A stretch of DNA of 48,703 bases, taken from the NCBI GenBank assembly GCA_050331695.1, contig JBHJGP010000033.1:1-48703 (forward strand), given 5' to 3'. The notes below the pieces were generated by a model. It was not told the origin of the DNA. It saw only the letters and a list, made by a program, of their open reading frames with translations, and made no database searches. The translations under genes were made by a program, and so were the position numbers. Below are positions 10,586 through 18,678 of the stretch, piece by piece. This DNA is from JBHJGP01 sp050331695 (GTDB lineage Bacteria; Pseudomonadota; Alphaproteobacteria; Geminicoccales; Geminicoccaceae). Every line of letters starts with the position of its first letter. Within the stretch, counting starts at the first letter, position 1.

Positions 10586-11488
10586 ATGGGTGTCCTCGAC
10601 ATACGCGAGCCATCGATCACCAAGATCGTCAGCGAGAATGCGGTTCTGGAACGGGTCGAAACCGGCTTCGGTTTCACGGAGGGACCGATCTGGCACCCGG
10701 ATGAAGAGTGGCTCTTGTTTTCCGACATCGCCCGCAGCCGACAATATCGCTGGTCCGAGCGGGAGGGCCTGAGCCTGTTTCGCCAGCCTTCCAACCAGGC
10801 CAATGGCAACGCGTTCGATCCGGAGGGCAGGGTGGTCAGCTGCGAACATGCCAGCTCGCACCTGGTCCGCCACGAACATGGTGGCAAGCTCGTTCGCACG
10901 CTTGCCGCGAGTTATGAAGGAAAGGCGCTAAACAGCCCCAACGACGTGGTGGTCGACCGCCAGGGGCGTATCTGGTTCACCGATCCCGCCTTCGGTCGGA
11001 TCCGCGAGGATCTGGGGCTGTTGCGCGAACAGGTGCTCCCGTTCCAGGGCGTGTTTCGATTGGACCGCGACGGCACCCTGAAGCTGGTCGTCGATGATTT
11101 CCAACAGCCGAATGGTCTTTGCCTCTCGACCGACGAGACAAGGCTGTTCGTCAACGATAGTTGGGGTCCCACGATTCGTGCTTTCGACGTGACAGCTGAC
11201 GGCAGCCTAAAAGGTGGGCAGGTTTGGGCCGAAGTGACAGGCGAGGGCGAGGGTGTGCCGGACGGCATGAAACTCGATCTGGCGGGCCATCTGTTTTGCA
11301 ATGGCCCCGGTGGGGTGCACCTGTTCTCGGCCGATGGCGCCTGCCTGGGGGTCATCCAAACGCCTGAAAAGTCGACCAATTTCTGCTTTGGCGGACCGGA
11401 CCGCACGGTTCTGTACATCACGGCGTCGACATCTGTCTACCGGGTCCAGACATTGACCCAGGGGGCGCGGATGATCCCGGATCACTGA
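10586..11488 (+). CDS. SMP-30/gluconolactonase family hydrolase
   Basis: The 300-residue protein is a six-bladed beta-propeller of the SMP-30/gluconolaconase/LRE type, which hydrolyses sugar lactones in the cytoplasm using one divalent metal. The likely metal ligands are the Glu in FTEGPIW near residue 32, the Asn in NSPNDVVVD near residue 115, another Asn/Asp in QPNGLCLS and the Asp in VPDGMKLD. The gene follows the TRAP genes by 13 bases, so it may process the imported sugar acid lactone. There is no signal peptide. The exact lactone is unknown. Confidence 0.85.
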   Translation: MGVLDIREPSITKIVSENAVLERVETGFGFTEGPIWHPDEEWLLFSDIARSRQYRWSEREGLSLFRQPSNQANGNAFDPEGRVVSCEHASSHLVRHEHGGKLVRTLAASYEGKALNSPNDVVVDRQGRIWFTDPAFGRIREDLGLLREQVLPFQGVFRLDRDGTLKLVVDDFQQPNGLCLSTDETRLFVNDSWGPTIRAFDVTADGSLKGGQVWAEVTGEGEGVPDGMKLDLAGHLFCNGPGGVHLFSADGACLGVIQTPEKSTNFCFGGPDRTVLYITASTSVYRVQTLTQGARMIPDH

Positions 11489-11526
11489 TCTTTTTTGGCG
11501 CTCGCGGATGATGAACCGTCGCTGAA

Positions 11527-11556
11527 CGTCACAAAAACCGTCACATGACTGTCATA
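11527..11556 (+). promoter_or_regulatory. Pho box (PhoB binding site) of the pst operon
   Basis: Three direct repeats are present: CGTCACA (11527-11533), CGTCACA (11539-11545) and TGTCATA (11550-11556). Their spacings are 12 and 11 bases, the helical phasing used by PhoB dimers, and the last two match the consensus CTGTCAT/CTGTCAC closely. A TAGGTT -10-like box lies 9 bases downstream, and pstS starts 61 bases after the last repeat. The pst operon is therefore probably induced by phosphate starvation through PhoB. Confidence 0.85.
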
Positions 11557-11617
11557 AACGCTGCCTAGGTTGCCGCAACACCGTATGGGTGACCAACCTG
11601 AAAACTGGGGGTTTAAC

Positions 11618-12634
11618 ATGAAGCGTTTTGCTTTTGGCGCCGCTCTTTTGGCGACCACGGCACTGGCCGGTCAGGCCATGGCCCGCGAGGAAATCCGTAT
11701 CGTCGGTTCGTCGACCGTTTTCCCGTTCTCGACCGCTGTAGCCGAGGAATTCGGCCGTAGCTCCGATTTCCCCGCACCTGTCGTCGAGAGCACCGGTTCG
11801 GGGGGCGGCTTGCAGCTTTTCTGTTCCGGCATCGGTGAGGGCCATCCCGACATCACCAATGCTTCGCGCCGGATTAAGCAGAGCGAGGTCGAGACGTGTT
11901 CGTCCGCCGGCATCACCGAGATCACCGAGGTGAAGATCGGCTATGACGGCATCGTGCTGGCCAATGTCAAGGACGCGCCGCAACTCGATCTGAGCCGCGA
12001 ACAAATCTGGCAGGCACTGGCCAAGGACGTCGTGGTCGACGGTGAAGTTGTCGCCAATCCGAACACCAACTGGTCGGACATCGATCCGTCGCTGCCGGAC
12101 ACCCAGATCGAGGTGCTCGGCCCGCCGCCGACCTCCGGCACCCGTGATGCCTTCGTCGAGCTCGTCATGGAAGAGGGCTGCGAGAGCTCTGTCGAGGGTC
12201 TCGGCGAGGACGAAGCCGAAGCTGTCTGCAAGACCATGCGTGAAGATGGTGCTTTCGTCGAGGCCGGCGAAAACGACAACCTGATCGTTCAGAAGCTGCA
12301 GGAGAACCCGGATGCGCTCGGCATCTTCGGCTTCAGCTTCCTCGATCAGAACGCCGACGTGATGCAGGGCAGCATGATCGAAGGCAATGAGCCGGCGTTC
12401 GACGCGATTGCCGCCGGTGACTATCCCGTTTCCCGCTCGCTCTTCTTCTACGTGAAGAACGCCCATGTCGGTGTGATCCCCGGCATTGAAGAGTATCTGG
12501 CGGAGTTCACCTCCGACAAGGCGATCGGCGAAGACGGTTATCTCGCTGACAAGGGCCTGATCCCGCTTCCCGAAGAGGAGCGCGAAGAGGTCCGCACTCA
12601 GACCGCCAATCTGCAGCCGCTCAGCCTCAACTAA
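11618..12634 (+). CDS. pstS: Phosphate ABC transporter substrate-binding protein PstS
   Basis: This periplasmic protein binds phosphate for the Pst ABC transporter. It has a signal peptide (MKRFAFGAALLATTALAGQA, cut before REEIRIVGSS), the phosphate-binding signature IVGSSTVFPF and STGSGGGLQLFCSG, and the second-domain motif PPTSGTRDAFVELV. The ATG at 11618 has a GGGGG ribosome site 8-10 bases upstream and gives 338 residues. It is first in pstS-pstC-pstA-pstB-phoU-phoB and is preceded by a three-repeat Pho box. A strong hairpin follows the stop codon. Confidence 0.97.
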   Translation: MKRFAFGAALLATTALAGQAMAREEIRIVGSSTVFPFSTAVAEEFGRSSDFPAPVVESTGSGGGLQLFCSGIGEGHPDITNASRRIKQSEVETCSSAGITEITEVKIGYDGIVLANVKDAPQLDLSREQIWQALAKDVVVDGEVVANPNTNWSDIDPSLPDTQIEVLGPPPTSGTRDAFVELVMEEGCESSVEGLGEDEAEAVCKTMREDGAFVEAGENDNLIVQKLQENPDALGIFGFSFLDQNADVMQGSMIEGNEPAFDAIAAGDYPVSRSLFFYVKNAHVGVIPGIEEYLAEFTSDKAIGEDGYLADKGLIPLPEEEREEVRTQTANLQPLSLN

Positions 12635-12656
12635 AGGCTAAGCCAAAACGATAAAC

Positions 12657-12684
12657 GGGGGGTGGCCGCCTGGTGCGGCCATCC
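12657..12684 (+). repeat. Intercistronic hairpin between pstS and pstC
   Basis: TGGCCGC (12663-12669) and GCGGCCA (12675-12681) pair perfectly around a 5-base loop. The stem extends outward by G-C and G-U pairs to about 11 bp. No T run follows, so it is not a classic terminator. Such hairpins after substrate-binding-protein genes often protect the upstream mRNA, raising PstS relative to the permeases. Confidence 0.65.
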
Positions 12685-12720
12685 TCCGTTCCTCTCAACG
12701 TCGGGCCCAAAGGCGTCGCC

Positions 12721-14166
12721 ATGAACGCCGTTTACGTTTTGATCGCGCTGGCCGCGATCGCCTTCACGGTTGGCCGGTCCCGTGCCATGGTCACGGCGTC
12801 GGGCAACACAGCTAAAATGCATTCCCTGCCTGGGTTCCACGGCTGGTATATGGCCATCGCCGTGTTGATGCCGGCACTGTTCATCTGGCTCGTTCTCGCG
12901 GTCGGCCAGCAGCCCTTCATTAATGGCTGGATCGCCAGCGGTCTCGAAGAGCGGCTCTACGAAGACGGCGTGCGCTTCGACGGCGGCGGAATGGCGCCCC
13001 AGGTCGAAAGCCTCTACCTCCAGGAGGTATATCGGGAGGCTCACAATATCCCGCTGGCGCTGGAGCGTCAGGGTCGGGTCGGCATGATCGATCCGATCTA
13101 CAAGGTTCTGATGATCCAACAGATCGAGGACGACGCTGCAACTTACCGCTTCCTCGAATGGGTCTTTTGGGCGGCGAAGTGGTTGCTGCCGCTCGGCCTG
13201 GCACTCGCTCTTGCACGGATGACCTTTGGTCAGATCGAGCTGCCGTTTCGGGCGAGAAATCGGGTCGAACGGTGGATCGTCTGGGCCCTGGTCGCCGCTG
13301 CAACGGTTTCCATCCTGACCACGGCCGGCATCGTTTTCTCCGTCATGTTCGAGAGCATCCGCTTTTTCCAGCGGATACCAATCACGGAATTTCTGTTCGG
13401 CCTGAACTGGAGTCCGCAGACCGCGATCCGCGCCGACCAGGTAGGCTCGACCGGTGCCTTCGGTGCCGTGCCACTGTTCGCGGGCACGCTGCTGATCACC
13501 GTCATCGCCATGCTCGTGGCGGGCCCGATCGGTCTGTTTTCGGCGATCTACCTCGCCGAGTACGCGACGCCTAACTTCCGCTCCGTGGTGAAGCCGATCA
13601 TGGAGATCCTCGCCGGCATTCCGACGGTGGTCTACGGCTTCTTTGCGGCACTGACCGTAGCGCCTGCCGTAAGAGGTTTTGGCGAATCCTTAGGTCTCGA
13701 TGTGGCGTCCGAAAGCGCACTGGCGGCCGGTGCGGTCATGGGCATCATGATCATTCCGTTCGTCTCGTCACTCTCGGACGACGCCATCTCGGCCGTGCCG
13801 CGGTCCCTTCGGGATGCCTCGCTGGGGCTAGGCGCAACTCGGGCGGAGACGATCTCCAAGGTCTTGCTGCCGGCAGCGCTGCCCGGCATCATTGCCGGGT
13901 TCCTGCTCGCCATCTCCCGGGCCATTGGTGAAACCATGATCGTGGTCATGGCCGCGGGCCTGGCCGCCAATCTAACCGCCAATCCGCTGAATGCGGTGAC
14001 GACAGTGACCGTGCAGATCGTGACGCTTCTGGTCGGTGACCAGGAGTTCGACAGCGCCAAGACGCTGGCCGCCTTCGCCCTCGGCCTGGTGCTGTTCGTC
14101 GTCACCCTCGGGCTCAACGTCTTCGCCCTCTACATCATGCAAAAATATCGAGAGCGCTATGACTGA
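12721..14166 (+). CDS. pstC: Phosphate ABC transporter permease PstC
   Basis: This membrane subunit forms half of the Pst channel. The 481 residues exceed those of E. coli PstC (about 320), because of an N-terminal extension of about 190 residues with two membrane helices, as in the long alphaproteobacterial PstC type (DUF3708). The C-terminal permease domain has GPIGLFSAIYLAEYA, GIPTVVYGFF and the ATPase-contact loop SLGLGATRAETISKVLLPAALPG (about 20 residues in this loop). The ATG at 12721 is chosen; a GTG at 12673 in the intercistronic hairpin is less likely. The 3' end overlaps pstA by 8 bases. Confidence 0.95.
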   Translation: MNAVYVLIALAAIAFTVGRSRAMVTASGNTAKMHSLPGFHGWYMAIAVLMPALFIWLVLAVGQQPFINGWIASGLEERLYEDGVRFDGGGMAPQVESLYLQEVYREAHNIPLALERQGRVGMIDPIYKVLMIQQIEDDAATYRFLEWVFWAAKWLLPLGLALALARMTFGQIELPFRARNRVERWIVWALVAAATVSILTTAGIVFSVMFESIRFFQRIPITEFLFGLNWSPQTAIRADQVGSTGAFGAVPLFAGTLLITVIAMLVAGPIGLFSAIYLAEYATPNFRSVVKPIMEILAGIPTVVYGFFAALTVAPAVRGFGESLGLDVASESALAAGAVMGIMIIPFVSSLSDDAISAVPRSLRDASLGLGATRAETISKVLLPAALPGIIAGFLLAISRAIGETMIVVMAAGLAANLTANPLNAVTTVTVQIVTLLVGDQEFDSAKTLAAFALGLVLFVVTLGLNVFALYIMQKYRERYD

Positions 14167-15493
14167 TGTCACCATGGATGACGGCCCGGCGACCGCGTCG
14201 GAGCCGTCCACGGCAGGTAAGCTCTCGGTCCGCGGCGCCGATATCGGGCTAAAACGCCGCTACGCCAGCGAGTCCCGCTTCAAGATCCTCGGTCTCGGAG
14301 CGATCATCATCGCGCTCAGCTTGCTCACCTTCCTCCTCTTCACCATCGTTTCGCAAGGCTATCCGGCGTTCGTTCAGACCGAACTCCAGTTGACCGTGAA
14401 TTTCGATGCCGAGGAGATCGATCCCAGCGGCAACCGCGAGCCGGCGGATCTGGATAGGGCGAACTATCAGGGCCTCGTCAATGATGCGCTCTATGCCATG
14501 TTCCCCGCCATCGAGGAGCGGCGCGAACGGCGCAGCTTACGGGGTATCACCAGCATCGGCGCCGCCGACCAAATCAGGCAAATGGTGCTCGATGATCCGG
14601 ACATCATCGGCACGACCAAGGATGTCTGGGTTCTGGCCTCGGATGACATCGATCAGCTGGTCAAAGGCAAGATCGACCGGGACGTCGCCGAACAGAACCG
14701 GCGGGTCAAGGATCAGGAAATCACCTGGATCGACGAGCTGGAAAGCGAAGGTCGGGTTCGGACCAGCGGCAATATTTGGCTGCTGACCAACGGCGACAGC
14801 CGCGAGCCGGAACTGGCCGGCATCTGGGGCGCGGTCGTGGGCTCGTTCTACATGATGCTCGTCGTCTTCTTTCTCTCGGTGCCCATCGGCGTCTCCGCCG
14901 CGATCTATCTGGAAGAGTTCGCCGCCAAGAACCGCTGGGTCGATTTCGTCGAGGTCAACATCAACAACCTCGCGGCCGTGCCGTCGATCGTCTTCGGTCT
15001 TCTGGGCCTGGCTGTCTTCTTGAACGTGTTTCACCTGCCGAGATCGGCGCCGATCGTTGGCGGCTTGACGCTCACCTTGATGACCTTGCCGACCATCGTC
15101 GTCGCGACCAGGGCGGCCCTCCGGGCGGTGCCGCCCTCGATCCGCGACGCGGCGCTCGGGCTCGGCGCTTCCAAAGTGCAGATGGTCGGCCACCATGTCC
15201 TGCCACTGGCGCTCCCCGGCATTCTCACGGGCTCGATCATCGGCATGGCCCAGGCGCTGGGCGAAACAGCGCCCTTGCTGATGATCGGCATGGTCGCCTT
15301 CATCGTCGACATTCCGGACGGACCGTTCGACGCGGCGACCGCGCTGCCGGTCCAAGTCTATCTCTGGGCCGACAGTCCGGAACGGGCCTTCACCGAACGA
15401 ACCTCCGCCGCGATCATGGTGCTGTTGAGCTTCTTGATCCTTATGAACGCTATCGCCGTCATTCTGCGCAAACGTTTCGAACGGAAATGGTAA
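14159..15493 (+). CDS. pstA: Phosphate ABC transporter permease PstA
   Basis: This is the second membrane subunit of the Pst channel. The 444 residues are longer than E. coli PstA (about 295), with an N-terminal extension (one membrane helix at about residues 42-65 and a soluble part) characteristic of the alphaproteobacterial DUF3333-containing form. The permease domain carries EEFAAKNRWVDFVEVNINNL, VPSIVFGLLGLAVF and the EAA-like loop ALGLGASKVQMVGHHVLPLA. The ATG at 14159 overlaps the pstC stop codon, indicating translational coupling. The stop overlaps the pstB start. Confidence 0.94.
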   Translation: MTDVTMDDGPATASEPSTAGKLSVRGADIGLKRRYASESRFKILGLGAIIIALSLLTFLLFTIVSQGYPAFVQTELQLTVNFDAEEIDPSGNREPADLDRANYQGLVNDALYAMFPAIEERRERRSLRGITSIGAADQIRQMVLDDPDIIGTTKDVWVLASDDIDQLVKGKIDRDVAEQNRRVKDQEITWIDELESEGRVRTSGNIWLLTNGDSREPELAGIWGAVVGSFYMMLVVFFLSVPIGVSAAIYLEEFAAKNRWVDFVEVNINNLAAVPSIVFGLLGLAVFLNVFHLPRSAPIVGGLTLTLMTLPTIVVATRAALRAVPPSIRDAALGLGASKVQMVGHHVLPLALPGILTGSIIGMAQALGETAPLLMIGMVAFIVDIPDGPFDAATALPVQVYLWADSPERAFTERTSAAIMVLLSFLILMNAIAVILRKRFERKW

Positions 15494-16317
15494 TGGACGA
15501 TCAAACGATGGCCGCCCCACAGGTGGAGGCCAAACCGGACGCTGACAAAAAGCCCAATGGCGAAACCAAGATGCAGACCAGGGGCGTCAATCTCTGGTAC
15601 GGAGACAAGCAAGCGTTGATCGACGTCGATCTCGACATCCCGGCCAACGAGGTCGTGTCGCTGATCGGACCGTCCGGCTGCGGTAAATCTACCTATCTCC
15701 GATGTCTGAACCGGATGAACGACACCATCGACATCTGCCGGGTCGAGGGCGACATCCGGCTCGACGGCGAAAACATCTACGATGCCAATGTCGATGTGGT
15801 CGAGCTTCGTGCCCGGGTCGGCATGGTGTTCCAAAAACCCAACCCTTTCCCGAAGTCGATCTACGACAATGTCGCCTACGGGCCACGGATCCATGGCCTC
15901 GCCCGCAGCAAGCGCGACATGGATGAGGTGGTCGAACATTCCTTGAACGGTGCCGGATTGTGGAAGGAGGTTCACGACCGGCTGGACGCGCCGGGCAACT
16001 CCCTTTCAGGCGGTCAGCAGCAGCGCTTGTGTATCGCCCGCGCGATCGCCGTCGGCCCGGAGGTGATCTTGATGGACGAGCCCTGCTCGGCCCTCGACCC
16101 GATCGCCACAGCCCATGTCGAAGAGCTGATCGACGAGCTGAAAAAAGAATTCACGATCGTCATCGTCACCCACTCGATGCAGCAGGCGGCCCGCGTCTCG
16201 TCGAAAACCGCCTTTTTCCATCTGGGCAAGGTGATCGAGGTCGGTCAGACTAACGACATCTTTACCAACCCAAAAAACCAGATGACCCAGGACTACATCA
16301 CCGGTCGCTTTGGCTGA
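15493..16317 (+). CDS. pstB: Phosphate ABC transporter ATP-binding protein PstB
   Basis: The 274-residue ATPase drives Pst uptake. Walker A (GPSGCGKST, about 59-66), the PstB-specific CLNRMND stretch, the Q loop (VFQKPNPFPKSIYDNVAYG), the signature (LSGGQQQRL) and Walker B (VILMDEPCSALDP) are intact. The ATG at 15493 overlaps the pstA stop codon; an ATG at 15487 in the same frame is an alternative. PstB is also part of the signalling complex that keeps PhoR off when phosphate is high. Confidence 0.95.
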   Translation: MDDQTMAAPQVEAKPDADKKPNGETKMQTRGVNLWYGDKQALIDVDLDIPANEVVSLIGPSGCGKSTYLRCLNRMNDTIDICRVEGDIRLDGENIYDANVDVVELRARVGMVFQKPNPFPKSIYDNVAYGPRIHGLARSKRDMDEVVEHSLNGAGLWKEVHDRLDAPGNSLSGGQQQRLCIARAIAVGPEVILMDEPCSALDPIATAHVEELIDELKKEFTIVIVTHSMQQAARVSSKTAFFHLGKVIEVGQTNDIFTNPKNQMTQDYITGRFG

Positions 16318-16331
16318 TCCGCCGAGAGGTG

Positions 16332-17012
16332 ATGGCTAACGAACACATCGTCAAATCCTATGACGACGATCTGGAGCAACTGAGCACCCATATCGTCGAG
16401 ATGGGTGGACTTGCCGAGCGCCAGGTCGCCATGGCGGTTCAGTGTCTGGCCAAACGGGATGTGGCGATCGCCGAGGCGGTGATCGACCGGGACGCGGAGG
16501 TCGACGCGCTCGAGGAGGAAATCGACCGGCTGGCGGTTCAGTTGCTCGCGACCCGTCAGCCGATGGCCGGTGATCTGCGTCAGATCGCCATGGCTCTCAA
16601 AATGTCGAACGATCTCGAGCGGATCAGCGACTACGCCGTCAATGTCGCCAAACGATCGCGCCGTCTCCTTGATTTCCCCCAGATCAGCGCCATCCAATCC
16701 CTGGTTCGCATGGGTCACACCACCCAGGACATGCTGAAGGACGTGCTCGACGCGTTCATCAATCGCGACACCACCACGGCGATGGCGGTCTGGCATCGGG
16801 ACGAGGAGGTCGATGCGCTCTATGACAGCGTGTTTAGAGAGATTCTCACCTATGTGATCGAGGATCCCCGAACGACGTCGGGCAACATCGACCTTCTGTT
16901 CATCGCCAAGAACTTCGAGCGCATCGGCGATCATGCAACCAACCTGGCCGAGCGCATCCACTACGTGCTCCACGGTGAAGCCATCAATCGTGTCAGGGAA
17001 AAAGGCGATTGA
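16332..17012 (+). CDS. phoU: Phosphate signalling protein PhoU
   Basis: The 226-residue protein has two PhoU helical-bundle repeats. Each carries the metal-binding pattern of the family, for example LRQIAMALKMSNDLERISDYAVNV near residues 80-102 (shown here as a region) and LLFIAKNFERIGDHATNLAE near 190-210. PhoU connects the Pst transporter to PhoR and represses the regulon in high phosphate. Start: ATG at 16332 with GAGAGG upstream; a GTG one codon earlier is also possible. The stop codon overlaps the phoB start. Confidence 0.95.
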   Translation: MANEHIVKSYDDDLEQLSTHIVEMGGLAERQVAMAVQCLAKRDVAIAEAVIDRDAEVDALEEEIDRLAVQLLATRQPMAGDLRQIAMALKMSNDLERISDYAVNVAKRSRRLLDFPQISAIQSLVRMGHTTQDMLKDVLDAFINRDTTTAMAVWHRDEEVDALYDSVFREILTYVIEDPRTTSGNIDLLFIAKNFERIGDHATNLAERIHYVLHGEAINRVREKGD

Positions 17013-17716
17013 AGCCCTACGTGTTTATCGTCGAGGACGAGGCGCCGATCCAGGAGCTGTTAGCCTACAACTTGGTGAGCAGCGGTTTCGAAGTAAACCA
17101 GGCCTTCGACGGCGAGGAGGCGCTGATCGCCGTCGACGAGCGTATCCCTGATCTGATCCTGCTCGATTGGATGTTGCCGCATGTCTCCGGCATCGAGATC
17201 TGCCGTCGGCTGCGGCGCCGGCCCAGCACCCAGCGGGTGCCGATCATCATTCTCACTGCGCGGGCCGAGGAGCCGGACCGCCTGCGTGGGTTGGAGACCG
17301 GCGCCGACGATTTCATCGTTAAGCCCTTTTCGATCGCCGAGGTGATCGCCCGGACGCGAGCCGTGCTCCGGCGGACCCGGCCGGCCTTGGAGGACGGCAC
17401 GCTCGAGATCGCGGATCTGGTCATGGATCTCACCTCGCACCGGATCCATCGCGGCAAGCGGGAGGTGCATCTGAGCCCGACCGAATTCCGCCTGCTTCGC
17501 CATCTTCTGGAGAATAAAGGCCGGGTGTTCTCACGGGCCCAACTCCTGGACGCGGTCTGGGGGATCAATCAGGAGGTCGAGCTCCGGACCGTGGATGCCA
17601 CGATCCGCCGTCTGCGCCGCTCGCTCAACGCTGAAGGCGAGCCGGATCTTTTGCGGACCGTTCGGGCGGAAGGCTATGCGGTCGACGAGACCGTCTCCTC
17701 CATGGCGGAGACCTGA
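17009..17716 (+). CDS. phoB: Phosphate regulon response regulator PhoB
   Basis: This OmpR-type regulator has an N-terminal receiver domain (VEDEAPIQ; phospho-acceptor Asp53 in LLDWMLP; Lys near 105 in DDFIVKPFS) and a C-terminal winged helix that binds Pho boxes (LSPTEFRLLRHLLENKG, then ATIRRLRRSL). It activates phosphate-starvation genes after phosphorylation by PhoR. The start codon is TTG at 17009, in a TTGA overlap with phoU, so translation probably depends on coupling. It is the last gene of the pst operon; no clear terminator follows. Confidence 0.95.
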   Translation: MKPYVFIVEDEAPIQELLAYNLVSSGFEVNQAFDGEEALIAVDERIPDLILLDWMLPHVSGIEICRRLRRRPSTQRVPIIILTARAEEPDRLRGLETGADDFIVKPFSIAEVIARTRAVLRRTRPALEDGTLEIADLVMDLTSHRIHRGKREVHLSPTEFRLLRHLLENKGRVFSRAQLLDAVWGINQEVELRTVDATIRRLRRSLNAEGEPDLLRTVRAEGYAVDETVSSMAET

Positions 17717-17802
17717 ACCTTCGGCTCAGAAGCGATCACCCCAGCCTGACCGACCGCCGGTATTCGTATCGCCTGTCGCGAGCGCGGTGTACCCTAACGG
17801 CC

Positions 17803-18678
17803 ATGGATTTTTCCGATCCCACACAGCTGCGCGTCTTCTTCGAGATCCATTCGGGCTTGTCTCGAGAAGCCCCCGGTAGCGATCGGTCGACGCTGAAGGC
17901 CCTGTCCCTGGTCCGATCCCTGTTGCCCGGCGAACCGCTCATCGCGGATTTCGCCTGCGGGCCGGGCTCGTCCGTCATAGCGTTGAGCAAGGCCTTGCCG
18001 GGAGCACGGTTCCTCGCCATCGATACCCACCAACCTTTCGTCGACGAGGTTAAGCGTCGCGCTTCGGCGGCCGGTGTCGAGCGACGGATTGATGCGCGGG
18101 TCGCCGACATGGCCGATCCGCCCTGTGAACCCCAATCGATCGATATGATTTGGTGTGAAGGTGCGCTTTACTTCTTAGGCGTGAAACAAGGTCTGCTAGC
18201 TTGGCGAGCTCATTTGAAACCCGGCGGCCTGGTCGTTTTCAATGACGCGATCTGGCTGGTCGATCACCAGGACCGAGCCCAAGACCTTAAGGCCTGTTGG
18301 GCTGACTATGCGTCCATGACGGACGAAAACGGCGTGCTGGCAGCCCTTTCCGAAGCCGGTTACGAGATTGTCGGAGGCTTTGAATTGCCCGACAGCGACT
18401 GGTGGGACGATTACTATTCACCGATGGAAGCGAAACTTCAAACTTTAGAAGAAACCTATTGGGGGCAGCCGAAAGCGGCCATTCCATTGAACGAAGCCCG
18501 CCAGGAGATCGATATTCGCCGGCGCTATCCGGATAAGTATGCCTATCGCTTCTTTGCGGCACGGATGAACTCGGGTCGAACCCAGAACTCATCAAGAGAA
18601 CGGGCGCCTAGCTGCAAGCGGATCAGCGGAAGACGATCGACGGCGCCCGCAAGGTCTGCCCACCTGGATACGGATTGA
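17803..18678 (+). CDS. Class I SAM-dependent methyltransferase
   Basis: The 291-residue protein contains motif I for AdoMet binding (IADFACGPGSSVIAL, about residues 46-60), the motif II acidic position (FLAIDTHQPFVDEV) and the post-motif region (MIWCEGALYFLGVKQGLLAW). The arrangement is that of small-molecule methyltransferases; the substrate is unknown. The last 30 residues (RAPSCKRISGRRSTAPARS) are basic and unlike the rest, and they lie in the 56-base stretch that overlaps the convergent sppA gene. A stop codon may have been lost so that the frame runs into sppA. It follows phoB by 86 bases. Confidence 0.8.
   Translation: MDFSDPTQLRVFFEIHSGLSREAPGSDRSTLKALSLVRSLLPGEPLIADFACGPGSSVIALSKALPGARFLAIDTHQPFVDEVKRRASAAGVERRIDARVADMADPPCEPQSIDMIWCEGALYFLGVKQGLLAWRAHLKPGGLVVFNDAIWLVDHQDRAQDLKACWADYASMTDENGVLAALSEAGYEIVGGFELPDSDWWDDYYSPMEAKLQTLEETYWGQPKAAIPLNEARQEIDIRRRYPDKYAYRFFAARMNSGRTQNSSRERAPSCKRISGRRSTAPARSAHLDTD

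Noticed and set aside
11480..11500. Possible terminator after the SMP-30 gene (GATC-ACT-GATC followed by T6).
   Set aside because: The stem is only 4 bp, too short for a stable hairpin, although the T run is suggestive.
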